A stretch of 64,000 bases of DNA from Stenotrophomonas maltophilia (GTDB lineage: Bacteria; Pseudomonadota; Gammaproteobacteria; Xanthomonadales; Xanthomonadaceae), in contig NZ_CP029773.1 in assembly GCF_003205835.1 (NCBI RefSeq), forward strand, positions 1,272,501-1,336,500, in the 5' to 3' direction. Positions 27,356 to 36,675 of this stretch are shown one piece after another. Both the position numbers and the translations under genes were made by a program. Each line of letters starts with the position of its first letter. Within the stretch, counting starts at the first letter, position 1. Under the pieces are notes generated by a model. It ran no database searches. It was given only the letters and a program-made list of their open reading frames with translations, and was not told the origin of the DNA.

Positions 27356-27748
27356 TCATGCCGGTATCAGGGTGATCTGCGGATGCCCACTGAAGATTTC
27401 CATCACGATCTCGAAGTAGGTCTGGCCACGGCCCTGCTCCAATGCTGCCAGCGTGTCGCGGATGGCCGCATGATTGAACCGGCCGGCCTGCTCAAGCTTT
27501 GCCTGCAGCCATGCCCGCGTGGTCTCGTAGCCCAGCGCCGCGCGGCTGTGCGCGATATCCCGCCACACCACCGTTGCGACGGGATGACCGGCGAGCGCGC
27601 CATAGCCGCCCCACAGCAGATCATCCAGCGCGTCCAGGCTGGGCCCCAGTCGCCAGTCCTCGCTGGCCATGAATACACGGTTGATTTCCACGTACAGGCT
27701 GGCGATGTCGTTGATGGACGTGCCTTCGATGTGCAGGACAAGTGGCAT
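27356..27748 (-). CDS. Barstar-family ribonuclease inhibitor (orphan)
   Basis: The 130-residue protein resembles barstar, the inhibitor of barnase. The opening MPLVLHIEGTSINDIASLY and the helix LGPSLDALDDLLWGGYG match the inhibitor's first strand and its Leu-Asp-Ala-Leu-x-D binding segment. No ribonuclease (barnase-like) gene is within reach on either side, so it may be an orphan antitoxin or immunity protein against an imported nuclease. I chose start 27748 (MPLVLHIEG); an upstream ATG at 27817 would add 23 residues. Confidence 0.8.
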   Translation of the reverse strand: MPLVLHIEGTSINDIASLYVEINRVFMASEDWRLGPSLDALDDLLWGGYGALAGHPVATVVWRDIAHSRAALGYETTRAWLQAKLEQAGRFNHAAIRDTLAALEQGRGQTYFEIVMEIFSGHPQITLIPA

Positions 27749-27920
27749 GTGTCGACTCTGGATGAATCTGTCCGGTTGCGGCGGTTGCTGCATTCTGCAG
27801 GCCTTGCCCAGATTCATGGTGTAAAGGCGGCGTGATTTTCCTTGTGCGTCGGGATTTCAGTGGTGGAGAAAATCCGTGCGGCGCCGCGATTAACTGCCGG
27901 ATTTCATGCCTGTCTGCACA

Positions 27921-27949
27921 GTTCCATATATTTGGATCGTTCCATATAT
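27921..27949. repeat. Direct repeat of GTTCCATATAT
   Basis: GTTCCATATAT occurs at 27921-27931 and again at 27939-27949, an 18-base period. It lies just upstream of the chemoreceptor promoter and could be a tandem regulator site. Confidence 0.7.
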
Positions 27950-27958
27950 AAACTCCCA

Positions 27959-27985
27959 TAAAGTTTCCCTGCGCTGCGCCGCCAT
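27959..27985 (+). promoter_or_regulatory. FliA (sigma-28)-type promoter of the chemoreceptor gene
   Basis: TAAAGTTT, 11 bases, GCCGCCAT, against the flagellar consensus TAAAGTTT-N11-GCCGATAA. The -35 is perfect and the -10 is a partial match. The chemoreceptor start is 32 bases downstream. Confidence 0.75.
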
Positions 27986-28016
27986 CGAACGTACGGCCAC
28001 GATCAAGGGAATTGAG

Positions 28017-30239
28017 ATGCTTGCCTTACGTAATCTCCGTGTGGGATCCCGGCTTGGCGCCGGCTTCGGTCTGCTGCTGCTGTTCATCATGGCCATCATT
28101 GGCCTGGTGCTGTACGGAAATCACCTGAAATCCGCCCAGTTCGAGAAAGTGGTGGACGTCAACATGGTGAAGATGCGGCTGTTGAACGACATGTTGGATA
28201 CCAACAATGCGGTGCTGATGCATCGGCGCCTGATGGTGATCAAGCGTGGCGAGGATTTCGACAGGGATTATCAGAAGGCGCAGGAGTTGTCGCAGACCTA
28301 CGACGGCATCTGGGCCAAGTACATCAAGATTCCGCGCGATGCCACCGGCGATACCCTGGTTGCGAAAATAGAGGCGGCACGCAAGGCCACCGATGCCTCC
28401 ACCCAGCATCTGCACGAGCGCATGAAGGCCGGTGATTTCGACGGCGCGGCCAAGGAACTGCTCGCTGAGCACGGGCTGGCAACCGCGTGGAACGAAGCCA
28501 TCTCGAGCTTGCTGCGGCATCAGGAAGAGCTGACCGCGCGCAGCCGCGAGGAGTACCGATCAACCGAGTCCTGGACCGGCACGTTGTCGATCGTGTTCGG
28601 TGTGATGAGCCTGTTGCTCGGTTCGCTGGCCGCCTGGGCGATCACCCGCAGCCTCACCCGCCCGCTGGAAGGGGCGGTGAAGTTGGCTGACGGCATCGCT
28701 GGTGGTCGCCTGGACAGTGTCATCGATGCCTCGGGCAACGATGAGGTGACCCAGCTGCTCAGGTCGATGCAGCGCATGCAGGCGCAGCTGCAGTCGGTCA
28801 TGGCCGCGCAGGGGGAGCTGGCACGCCAGCACGATGCGGGCAGCCTCAGCTACCGCATGGACGAGAGCGCATTCCCCGGCGACTACGGACGCATGGTGCA
28901 CGAGACGAATGCGCTGGTCGGTTCGCACGTGCAGGTACAGAACCGGCTGATCGAGGTGATGAAGCACTACGCCCGCGGCGATCTGTCGGTGGACATGGAT
29001 CCGCTGCCCGGCGAGAAGGCGGCGATCACCCAGGCCATGGACGAGACCAAGTCCAGCCTGTCGGCGATCAACAGCGAGATCCGCCGGCTGGCAACCGCTG
29101 CAGCGGCCGGTGACTTCAGCCTGCGCGGCGATGAAGACCGCTTCGCCTACGATTTCCGCGACATGGTGGCCGGGCTCAATCGCCTGATGAAGACCACCGA
29201 CGAGAACCTGGTGCAGGTGTCGACCCTGCTGCAGGCGATCTCGCGCGGCGACCTGACCGTACGCATGCAGGGTGACTTCCACGGCGTGTTCGCCCGCATG
29301 CGTGATGACTGCAATGCCACCGTCGATCAGCTCAAGCAGATCGTCGGCCGCATCCAGTCCAGCGCCTCCAGCATCAATCTGGCCGCAGGTGAAATTGCTT
29401 CGGGCAACACCGACCTGTCGCGGCGTACCGAACAGCAGGCGGCGAACCTGGAAGAAACGGCGGCATCGATGGAGGAGCTGACCTCCACCGTGAAGCAGAA
29501 TGCCGAGCATGCACGGCAGGCCAACCAATTGGCCATCGGCGCGCACGGTGTTGCGTCCCAGGGCGGTGAAGTGGTGGGCCAGGTGGTGACCACGATGTCG
29601 GCCATCGAGGCCTCGTCGAAGAAGATCGCCGAGATCATTTCGGTCATCGACGGCATTGCCTTCCAGACCAACATCCTGGCGTTGAACGCGGCGGTCGAAG
29701 CTGCGCGTGCCGGGGAACAGGGCAGGGGCTTTGCAGTGGTGGCCAGCGAAGTGCGTACGCTGGCGCAGCGCTCGGCGGGTGCGGCCAAGGAGATCAAGGG
29801 GCTGATCGAGGATTCGGTCGGCAAGGTCGCCGATGGCTCGGCGCTGGTCCGCCAGGCGGGCACCACGATGGGCGAGATCGTGGCCTCGGTGCAGCGCGTG
29901 ACTGACATCATGGCCGACATCTCCGCCGCTTCGCAGGAACAGAGTTCGGGTATCGAGCAGGTCAACCAGGCGGTGGTGCAGATGGACGAGACCACTCAGC
30001 AGAATGCGGCGCTGGTGGAAGAAGCCAGCGCGGCGGCACGTTCGATGGAAGAGCAGGCCAACCTGCTGGCCGAGGCGGTATCGGTGTTCCGCACAGGCGC
30101 CGCCACGGCAGCGGCAGTGGTACGCCCTGCGTTGGCAGCGGTGGCTGCGACGGTCACCCCGGTGCGTCGGCCCGCTGCGCTTTCACCCCGCATCGAACCG
30201 ACACTGGCGGCCAACGCCGGGGGCTGGGAAGAGTTCTAG
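28017..30239 (+). CDS. Methyl-accepting chemotaxis protein with CheR-docking tail
   Basis: The 740-residue transmembrane chemoreceptor has a TM1 near residues 14-36, a four-helix-bundle-type periplasmic domain (roughly 37-185), TM2 near 190-210, HAMP, and an extended linker with further HAMP-like segments. The cytoplasmic hairpin holds the highly conserved tip ([20 protein letters not shown]). The last five residues are GWEEF, matching the x-W-x-x-F tether for CheR/CheB. It should signal through CheW/CheA; the ligand is unknown. The start is ATG 28017 with AAGGGA upstream, below a FliA-type promoter. Confidence 0.93.
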   Translation: MLALRNLRVGSRLGAGFGLLLLFIMAIIGLVLYGNHLKSAQFEKVVDVNMVKMRLLNDMLDTNNAVLMHRRLMVIKRGEDFDRDYQKAQELSQTYDGIWAKYIKIPRDATGDTLVAKIEAARKATDASTQHLHERMKAGDFDGAAKELLAEHGLATAWNEAISSLLRHQEELTARSREEYRSTESWTGTLSIVFGVMSLLLGSLAAWAITRSLTRPLEGAVKLADGIAGGRLDSVIDASGNDEVTQLLRSMQRMQAQLQSVMAAQGELARQHDAGSLSYRMDESAFPGDYGRMVHETNALVGSHVQVQNRLIEVMKHYARGDLSVDMDPLPGEKAAITQAMDETKSSLSAINSEIRRLATAAAAGDFSLRGDEDRFAYDFRDMVAGLNRLMKTTDENLVQVSTLLQAISRGDLTVRMQGDFHGVFARMRDDCNATVDQLKQIVGRIQSSASSINLAAGEIASGNTDLSRRTEQQAANLEETAASMEELTSTVKQNAEHARQANQLAIGAHGVASQGGEVVGQVVTTMSAIEASSKKIAEIISVIDGIAFQTNILALNAAVEAARAGEQGRGFAVVASEVRTLAQRSAGAAKEIKGLIEDSVGKVADGSALVRQAGTTMGEIVASVQRVTDIMADISAASQEQSSGIEQVNQAVVQMDETTQQNAALVEEASAAARSMEEQANLLAEAVSVFRTGAATAAAVVRPALAAVAATVTPVRRPAALSPRIEPTLAANAGGWEEF

Positions 30240-30265
30240 CAAGGCAGCACGCCGGTAGGGAGACG

Positions 30266-30310
30266 GCGCCCATCACGATGGCTGGTCGTGATGGGCGCGG
30301 ATTTTCTTCC
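30266..30310 (+). terminator. Terminator of the chemoreceptor gene
   Basis: GCGCCCATCACGA/TCGTGATGGGCGC stem, then GGATTTTCTT. Confidence 0.85.
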
Positions 30311-30411
30311 TGAACGCGCGATGGCCGATGAGGCGGCGGACACGCGCATTTCACTTCCGGTTGCCAACCGCGGGAGGACACTTGCGCCATACCGGAACGC
30401 AGGAGATGGCC

Positions 30412-30774
30412 ATGAAGACCTCGACCCGATTGCTTGTGCTGGGCACGCTGCTGGCGGCTACGTCGGTGGCCGGTGCGCAGACCTACGGGCCGCGCGATGA
30501 AGGACGCCGATTCAACGATGGCAGCCGCGTGGTCTGCAAGAACGTGGAAGTGCAGCGCAACTCGCGCGATCCCAATCGCATTGCCGGTACTGCCACCGGC
30601 GCGGTGATCGGCGGCCTGCTGGGCAACCAGGTGGGCGGCGGCAATGGCAAGAAACTGGCTACCGTGGCCGGCGCCGTCGCCGGTGGTGCAGCCGGTCGCC
30701 AGATCCAGGGCAACAGCCAGCAGAAGAACGGCGACCGCGTGGTGGAACGCCGCTGCGAGCGCGTCTACCGCTGA
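30412..30774 (+). CDS. Glycine-zipper 2TM (17 kDa antigen/SlyB-like) protein
   Basis: The 120-residue product starts with a Sec signal peptide (MKTSTRLLVLGTLLAATSVAGA). The core AGTATGAVIGGLLGNQVGGG followed by VAGAVAGGAAG is a glycine-zipper 2TM domain as in SlyB and the rickettsial 17 kDa antigen. The C-terminus carries paired cysteines. It is probably an envelope protein of structural or stress role. AGGAG lies six bases before the start. Confidence 0.85.
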   Translation: MKTSTRLLVLGTLLAATSVAGAQTYGPRDEGRRFNDGSRVVCKNVEVQRNSRDPNRIAGTATGAVIGGLLGNQVGGGNGKKLATVAGAVAGGAAGRQIQGNSQQKNGDRVVERRCERVYR

Positions 30775-30813
30775 TTGACCGACCTGGTTGGCCCTTCCAC
30801 GATGCAGTATCCG

Positions 30814-30840
30814 AACGCCGGCCTCGCGCCGGCGTTCTTC
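30814..30840 (+). terminator. Terminator of the glycine-zipper gene
   Basis: AACGCCGG/CCGGCGTT stem, then CTTCGTT. Confidence 0.75.
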
Positions 30841-30848
30841 GTTGCAGG

Positions 30849-30923
30849 AAAAGGGGACGGAGGGGATTAAGTCGTAATTCCCCAAACCGGCCGCTTACGA
30901 CTTAATCCCCTCCGTCCCCTTTT
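30849..30923. repeat. 29-bp perfect inverted repeat (GGGGACGGAGGGGATTAAG family)
   Basis: Left arm 30849-30877 and right arm 30895-30923 are perfectly complementary around 17 bases. The right arm encodes the last nine residues and TAA stop of the adjoining ABC permease gene. This is a different repeat family from SMAG and from the GGGGTC palindromes. Confidence 0.9.
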
Positions 30924-32022
30924 TTGCGAGGAGGCGCCAGCTGGCAAGGCTGCCGTAGAGCACAAGCAGGACGGTGAGGGTGATCAGTTCGTGGCTGACT
31001 TCGGCCAGGCTGGCGTCCATCTGGTTCAGGCGCACCATCAGGTTGATGCCCGAGGTGGTCGGCAACAGCTGCGCCAGCCAGACCAGCGGTTGTGGCGTCA
31101 TCGCTGCCGGCCACGACAGGTTGGCCAGGAAGAACAGCGGGATCGAGGTGGCGATGATGTACTGGAAGGCGCGTTCGCGGGTGCGGAAAAAGCTGCCGAC
31201 GAACAGCCCGAAGGCCACGGTGGCGGCGATGAACAAGGTGCCGCCCAGCAGCTGGCCCAGCGGATTGCCGCCGCGCGGGTAGTCCTGCACCCAGGCGGTG
31301 AAACCGGCGTAGTAGCACAGGCCGAACAGGCCGATCAGGCCGAAGCCCAGTGCCATGCCAGCCAGGGTCGGCAGGTCGAAGCGCAGGCGCCGGCCGAGTG
31401 CGAGACGACGGCCACCGAGCAGGACGCCGATGCCCATCAGCAGGGTCTGGTGCACGATCAGCTCGGCCACTCCCGGCACGATGGCGCTGCCGTAGCCTTC
31501 CTGGGTGTTGTACAGCGGGCGCTGCACCAGCGTGACCGGTGGTGCCTGCGGTGCGCCCATGAAGGCGGCCTGGCCGACCACGGCATCACGTCCGAACGCG
31601 CCCAGTGCATCGGCCACGCTGCCCAGCACCCAACTGGCACGGCCCAGGTAGGCGCCGTTGCCCAGCAGCACCAGCTTGGCCGGATGGCCGCGCAGGATGT
31701 CGCGCTCCAGGTTGGCCGGGATCAGCACGATGCCTTCGGCGTGGCCGGCTTCCAGCTGCTGGCGCGCGCTGTCGATGTCTGCCGGTTGTCCGACCACGCG
31801 CGCAACACGGAGTGCATCGAGCTTGCGCAGCAGCTCGCGGCTGGTCGCGCTGTGGTCTTCATCCACCACCAGCACCGGCAGGTTGCCGGCCACCTGGTGA
31901 CGGTACGCGGCCGGGTAGAAGAACGAGTACAGGATTACCGCGCCGACCATCACCACGATCGCATAGCGGTCGCACAGCACCGCCATCAGGGTCTGCCGCA
32001 GGCTGCGCCAGAGTGCGCTCAT
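30895..32022 (-). CDS. ABC-2-type transporter permease, second subunit
   Basis: A 375-residue permease with an N-terminal TM, a large extracytoplasmic domain (residues ~45-180) and five C-terminal TM segments, the ABC-2/YhhJ layout. It overlaps the upstream permease by four bases (ATGA). Its C-terminus KKGTEGIKS and TAA come from an inverted repeat, so the natural end has been altered. No ABC ATPase is encoded in the operon. Together with HlyD and TolC homologues it likely forms an envelope-spanning exporter. Confidence 0.82.
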   Translation of the reverse strand: MSALWRSLRQTLMAVLCDRYAIVVMVGAVILYSFFYPAAYRHQVAGNLPVLVVDEDHSATSRELLRKLDALRVARVVGQPADIDSARQQLEAGHAEGIVLIPANLERDILRGHPAKLVLLGNGAYLGRASWVLGSVADALGAFGRDAVVGQAAFMGAPQAPPVTLVQRPLYNTQEGYGSAIVPGVAELIVHQTLLMGIGVLLGGRRLALGRRLRFDLPTLAGMALGFGLIGLFGLCYYAGFTAWVQDYPRGGNPLGQLLGGTLFIAATVAFGLFVGSFFRTRERAFQYIIATSIPLFFLANLSWPAAMTPQPLVWLAQLLPTTSGINLMVRLNQMDASLAEVSHELITLTVLLVLYGSLASWRLLAKKGTEGIKS

Positions 32023-33206
32023 GCGTCGGCCCCTGCGGGATGTGCGGCGGCAGGCGTGCGCGCAAAGGCGATCAGGCGCAGTCCACCGATGCCGCCGGCC
32101 ACCACTGACATCAGCAGCAGCGTGGCCAGCGGCCATGCCGAAACCTGCAGCGGCGAACCGATGAACTGCTGCTGGGTCTGCAGCTTGATGTAGGCGCTGA
32201 GCGGCAGCAGCTGATGCCAGATGCGGGTGAACAGGGGGCCATCCAGCACCGGGAAGGTGGCGCTGGAGAACGCCAGTGCGGTGCCGATGCTGAGGCCGAC
32301 CGCGGACAACGCGGTGCCCATGTCGCGGGTGACGCCGACGAAGAACAGCGCGTAGGCGGCGGTGGCCAGATAGAACAGGGGTTGTGCGAGCAGCAGCAGG
32401 AGCACGCTGCCCGCCACACCATCGCCGCGCAGCCAGGCCAGGTAACCGATGCCGAGCGCGCCATACAGCGAGAACAGCAGGATGTACGGCGCGACCTTGC
32501 CGGCAATCGCAGCCCACGGCGTGCGGCCCAGCCAGGCGGGCAGGGTGCCGTCGCGGATTTCGCGGCCGAGGCTGCCGGCCACCGCAAGTGCCAGCACCAG
32601 CGACAGCACCGCCGGGAAGATCAGCGGCAGCAGGAACAGCTCGTAGCTGCGCGCTGGGTTGTACAGGATATCCGACTGCACCGCGATCGGTGCCGCACGC
32701 AGCTTGGCCGGACCGACCTGCAGGCCGATGCGCTCGCGCAGCAGGCGCGCGTTCCAGGCCAAGACCGCGTCGCCGATATCGCGCGCCGCGGACTGGCCGG
32801 TGGTCATGTAGGTGGCGTTGTAATAGGCGAACACGGTGCCCTGGCGTCCACGCAATGCCTGCCGGGTGACATCGCGCGGCACCAGTACGATGGCGAACAC
32901 ATCCAGCCGACGCAGCTGCGAACGTGCGTCTTCCAGGTCCACCGGCTGGCTGGCGATGCGCACGCCGGGGCTGGCATCGAGCATGCGCAGCAGCAGGCGG
33001 CTGTCGCTGCTGTGGTCGAGGTCGACCACGGCGATCGGGATATCGCGCATCACCGAGGGGGTGAACATCCACGCCATCACGGCCAGCATCAGCAGGGGCA
33101 GCAGGGTGACCAGCAGCAGGTCGGCGCGGTTGCCGCGCAGCGACCGCAGCTCGCGCCGCCAGCTGACGGCGAAGCCGCTGCTGTCGGGGCTCAGTGCTGG
33201 GGCCAT
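32019..33206 (-). CDS. ABC-2-type transporter permease, first subunit
   Basis: The 395-residue permease has the same topology as the next gene: TM1 (LLLVTLLPLLMLAVMAWMF), a large periplasmic domain, then five TM segments. It overlaps the hlyD-like gene upstream by 16 bases and the second permease by 4, so the two permeases should be made in equal amounts and pair. The substrate is unknown; relatives of this layout export drugs, dyes or toxic organics. Confidence 0.82.
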   Translation of the reverse strand: MAPALSPDSSGFAVSWRRELRSLRGNRADLLLVTLLPLLMLAVMAWMFTPSVMRDIPIAVVDLDHSSDSRLLLRMLDASPGVRIASQPVDLEDARSQLRRLDVFAIVLVPRDVTRQALRGRQGTVFAYYNATYMTTGQSAARDIGDAVLAWNARLLRERIGLQVGPAKLRAAPIAVQSDILYNPARSYELFLLPLIFPAVLSLVLALAVAGSLGREIRDGTLPAWLGRTPWAAIAGKVAPYILLFSLYGALGIGYLAWLRGDGVAGSVLLLLLAQPLFYLATAAYALFFVGVTRDMGTALSAVGLSIGTALAFSSATFPVLDGPLFTRIWHQLLPLSAYIKLQTQQQFIGSPLQVSAWPLATLLLMSVVAGGIGGLRLIAFARTPAAAHPAGADA

Positions 33207-34204
33207 GCGAACAGCACGCTCATGCCGGGGCGGAAGCCCTCGATGCGGCGTACCGGGCGCACCCGCACCTCGAAGCTGCGGACGTCGTAGCCGGACGACT
33301 GGCGGGTGGTCCGCCAGGTCGCATAGTCACCGGCCGGATTGATGAAATAGACCTCGAACTCGCCTTCCTGGCCAAGCGCCGGCACGCTGCCCCGCAGCTT
33401 GCTGCCGACCTTCAGGCCCTGCATCTGCGATTCGCGCAGGTTCATCGCTACCCACATGCGGTCGATGTCGACCAGGGTGAACACCGGATAGCCCGCTGGC
33501 ACCAGTTCGCCCGGGTCGGCCATGCGCTTGTTGATCTCGCCGGCCACCGGCGCGCGTCCTTCCACTTCGACACGCGCGGCGTTGACTTCGGCCACCGCAC
33601 CCTCTGCCTGTTGCACCTGGCCCTGCGCGGCACGCTTGTCCTGCTCGCGCGCGCCGGCCAACGCCATGTCGTACTGCGCGCGGGCGGCACGGGCCAGTTC
33701 ACGCGAACTGGTGGCCTGGGCATGCGCTTCATCGCGCTTCTGCCGGGTCATCACCCCTTCGTTGAACAGGTTCTGCACGCGCTGGTAGGTGGCTTCGGCC
33801 AGCGTCGCACCGGCTTCGGCCCGCTTCCAGTTGGCTTCGGCGGCGCGGATGTCTTCGCTGCGCGCGCCTTCGTCGGCCTTGTCGGCCACCGCCTGTGCGG
33901 CGGCCAATGCGCCGTGCGCCTGCTGTTCCTTGGCGGCCACTTCCGGGCTGTCGAGCAGGAACAGCACCTGCCCGGGCTGCACGCGGTCACCCTCGCGCAC
34001 CTTCAGCTCGGCCACGCGCGCGGTGATCTTGGCGGCCACGTTGATCGTGTCCGCATCGGCCATGCCCTGGATCTGGTCGCCTGGGCTGCGCCAGGCCAGC
34101 CACAGGCCCAGCACCACCACGACCAGCAGCACCACTATCAGGATCGGTCCCAACCGGCGCTTGCCCGGGGGCGTCGTCGCATCGTCGTGCAGCACATCAC
34201 TCAT
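33191..34204 (-). CDS. HlyD-family membrane fusion protein
   Basis: The 337-residue periplasmic adaptor has an N-terminal membrane anchor (LGPILIVVLLVVVVLGLWLA), a biotinyl-lipoyl-like half motif (VREGDRVQPGQVLFLLD), a long alpha-helical hairpin (roughly 85-215, alanine/glutamate rich) and a closing lipoyl/barrel region (GEINKRMADPGELVPAGYPV). It would bridge the ABC-2 permeases and the TolC-like channel. It overlaps the OMF gene by 8 bases. It resembles YhiI/YbhG adaptors. Confidence 0.9.
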   Translation of the reverse strand: MSDVLHDDATTPPGKRRLGPILIVVLLVVVVLGLWLAWRSPGDQIQGMADADTINVAAKITARVAELKVREGDRVQPGQVLFLLDSPEVAAKEQQAHGALAAAQAVADKADEGARSEDIRAAEANWKRAEAGATLAEATYQRVQNLFNEGVMTRQKRDEAHAQATSSRELARAARAQYDMALAGAREQDKRAAQGQVQQAEGAVAEVNAARVEVEGRAPVAGEINKRMADPGELVPAGYPVFTLVDIDRMWVAMNLRESQMQGLKVGSKLRGSVPALGQEGEFEVYFINPAGDYATWRTTRQSSGYDVRSFEVRVRPVRRIEGFRPGMSVLFAWPQH

Positions 34205-35597
34205 GGTCGATCACCTCGTCCGCACGCCGCCGGAACTCTTCGAAACGGTCCATCTGTCCACTGACCTCCAGCAACTGTGCCAGCGCAATATCGTATTGGT
34301 AGGCGGCCTGTGCGCGCTCGACGCGGGCGCCGCCGAGGCCGAGCCGCGCGTCGATCACATCCAGCGAGGTGGCCTGGCCTTCGCGGAACGCCAGCTCCTG
34401 CAGGCGCAGGTTTTCCTGTGCCTGGGCAATGCTGCTGTCGAGCAGCACGTACTGCTGGCGCGCGGTTTCCAGTTCGTTCCAGGCCTTGCGCACGCCCAGC
34501 GCGACCTGGTTCTCGGCCTCGCGCAGGCCCGCTTCGGCCTGGTCCTGCTGCGCACGCGCGGCGCTGATCTGCGCCGGCCGCGAATTCGGCGACAGGAAGG
34601 TGTACTTCAGGCCGATGCCGAACGCCCAGTCCGGATCGGTCAGCATTTCGTCGCGGCGGCGGAAGTCGTACTGGCCGAAGGCAAAGATCTGCGGTTTCAG
34701 CTTGGCCTGCTGCACGCGCACGCCCTGTTCGGCCTGCGCCACCATCGCCCGCAGGCGTGCGATCTGCGGTTGGCGCGCCTGCGCCGTACGCTCGAAGCTG
34801 GCCACCGGTTCCAGCGGCACGCGCTGCACGAACAGCGGCGACACCGGCTGCACCTCGCCACCACTGCGCAGCAGCGTGGCCAGTGCGGCCTTCAGCGTGG
34901 CCAGGTCGTTCACTGTCTTCTGGTATTCGCGCTCGGCCTTGTCGCGGGCCACGGTGGCCTGCAGGCGCTGCGCGCGGGTGGCGAAGCCCTCGCGTTCCAG
35001 TTTCTCTGCGTCGGACAGGTGGCGGTTCAGGCCATCGCGCACGTCGCGGCGCACGTCCACCGCCTGCTCGGCCAGGCGCTGGCCGAAATAGGCCTGGGCC
35101 AGCTGCACGGTCAACGATTGGCGCTGTGCTTCGCGCTCGGCACTGGCCTGTTCGTGGGCGGCGCTGGCCGCACGTTGCGCGGCGGGAATCACACCACCGG
35201 TGTACAGCGGCAGCACCGCGGTCACCACCGGGCGGGTACGCCAGTCGCGTTCGGTGAACGACAGCGGCGAGTCGATGCCATAGGCCTCGGCCACCGGTGC
35301 CAGCGAACCCAGTGGCAGGGTGAGGGTCTTCTGGAACTGCAGTCGGCGCACTTCGCCGGTGATCTCCGGCAGGCGCAGCAGGCGGGTGGCGTCCTGCAGG
35401 TCCTGCTTGTTGCGCACCGCTGCATCGGCGGCGGCCAGTGCATCGGAGACCTGCTCCAGGCGCTGCCGTGCCTGTTCCCAGTCCAATGCGGGTGCATCGG
35501 TGAGGCTCTGCGCCGCTGCAGCCAGTGGCAGGCAGGCTGCCAGCGCCAGCGCGGCCTTCGCGCCGTGCATCCTTGTACGTCGGCCGATCACGCCCAT
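34197..35597 (-). CDS. TolC-family outer membrane efflux channel
   Basis: The 466-residue protein has a Sec signal (h-region AALALAACLPLAAAAQ) and two outer-membrane-efflux repeats typical of TolC (many heptad Ala/Leu/Gln helices; motif PLYTGG in the first repeat). It is the first gene of the operon and would form the outer-membrane exit duct. I keep the start at 35597, where GGGA precedes it; the Met nine codons later is the alternative. Confidence 0.88.
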   Translation of the reverse strand: MGVIGRRTRMHGAKAALALAACLPLAAAAQSLTDAPALDWEQARQRLEQVSDALAAADAAVRNKQDLQDATRLLRLPEITGEVRRLQFQKTLTLPLGSLAPVAEAYGIDSPLSFTERDWRTRPVVTAVLPLYTGGVIPAAQRAASAAHEQASAEREAQRQSLTVQLAQAYFGQRLAEQAVDVRRDVRDGLNRHLSDAEKLEREGFATRAQRLQATVARDKAEREYQKTVNDLATLKAALATLLRSGGEVQPVSPLFVQRVPLEPVASFERTAQARQPQIARLRAMVAQAEQGVRVQQAKLKPQIFAFGQYDFRRRDEMLTDPDWAFGIGLKYTFLSPNSRPAQISAARAQQDQAEAGLREAENQVALGVRKAWNELETARQQYVLLDSSIAQAQENLRLQELAFREGQATSLDVIDARLGLGGARVERAQAAYQYDIALAQLLEVSGQMDRFEEFRRRADEVIDHE

Positions 35598-35675
35598 GCC
35601 GTCCCAATGGTGAAGAAGTGCGCAAACGGTAGTGCGCGCGGCGTGAAGCCCGGGTCTGCGGTCATCGGTTTGTCC

Positions 35676-36569
35676 TCAACGAAGGGTGCCGCTGGCCGCA
35701 GTGCGCAGCGCCTGGGTGATGTGCTGCAGCGTGCTTGAGCGTACGGCGGCATGCTGCCAGTACAACGGCACATCGAGCCAGCGGCGGGGTTCCAGTACCA
35801 CCACGCGGCCGGCGCGCACGGCGGGCGCGACCAGGGTTTCCGGGGCCATGCCCCAGCCGAGTCCGCACGCGGCGGCTTCGACGAAACCGGTGGAGGAGGG
35901 CAGGTAGTGTAGCGGCGGCTGCAGTCGCGCGCGGGTCAGGCGCCGCACGAAGCGCCACTGCAGTTCATCCTTGCGGTTGAACACCAGCATCGGCGCGCGC
36001 GCCAGGGCCGCGGCCTGCATGCCATCGCTGAAGTACTGGCGGGCGAAGCCGGGCGAGGCGATGGCGTGGTAGCGCATCGCGCCGAGCGGGTGCACGTTGC
36101 AACCCTTCACCGGCTGGCTTTCGGCAGTGACTGCGCCGAGCACGCTGCCATCGCGCAGCAGCTGCAGGGTATGGTCCTGGTCGTCCATGCGCAGGTCGAA
36201 CAGGTAGCCATGGCGCTGGTGCAGGTCGGCGATGGCCGGCACGAACCAGGTATCGAGCGAGTCGTCGTTGACCGCCAGCGGGATCGGCGTGCGCGCAGCG
36301 TCGCTGCCACGCTCGGGCAGCAGCTCGGCCAATGCCTCGGCCTCCAGCGCCTGCATCGGCCGGACCCGGCGCAGCAGCGCTTCGCCTGCGGCGGTGGGGC
36401 GGCACGGTGCCTGACGTACCACCAGTACCTGGCCGAGCCTGTCCTCCAGCGCCTTGATCCGTTGCGACAGGGCCGACGGGCTGATCGACAGGCGGCGTGC
36501 CGCGGCCTCGAAGCTGCCTTCTTCCAGCACCGCGGCAAACGCGGCCAGTTGTGGATGTACCAGATCCAT
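35676..36569 (-). CDS. argP: LysR-family regulator, ArgP/LysG type
   Basis: This 297-residue transcription factor has an N-terminal winged HTH (FEAAARRLSISPSALSQRIK) and a LysR co-inducer domain. It is divergent from a LysE/ArgO-type exporter, the standard argP/argO arrangement in which the regulator senses arginine or lysine and turns on the exporter. The ~105-base gap between the starts should hold the operators. Name is from context and similarity. Confidence 0.85.
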   Translation of the reverse strand: MDLVHPQLAAFAAVLEEGSFEAAARRLSISPSALSQRIKALEDRLGQVLVVRQAPCRPTAAGEALLRRVRPMQALEAEALAELLPERGSDAARTPIPLAVNDDSLDTWFVPAIADLHQRHGYLFDLRMDDQDHTLQLLRDGSVLGAVTAESQPVKGCNVHPLGAMRYHAIASPGFARQYFSDGMQAAALARAPMLVFNRKDELQWRFVRRLTRARLQPPLHYLPSSTGFVEAAACGLGWGMAPETLVAPAVRAGRVVVLEPRRWLDVPLYWQHAAVRSSTLQHITQALRTAASGTLR

Positions 36570-36675
36570 GCCGGTGCCTCTTCAGTTTTCCTGCACAGGA
36601 TAAAGAAAAATCAGATTGTCTAAACAGGGTCGGCGGCCGCACCCTGCGCGTCCCCTCGCTGCCTGGCCTGTCCTG

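Noticed and set aside
32019..33206. Possible prophage or mobile-element origin of the exporter operon
   Set aside because: No integrase, transposase, att-like repeat or composition change is seen. The flanking inverted repeat is an interspersed family, not an element boundary.
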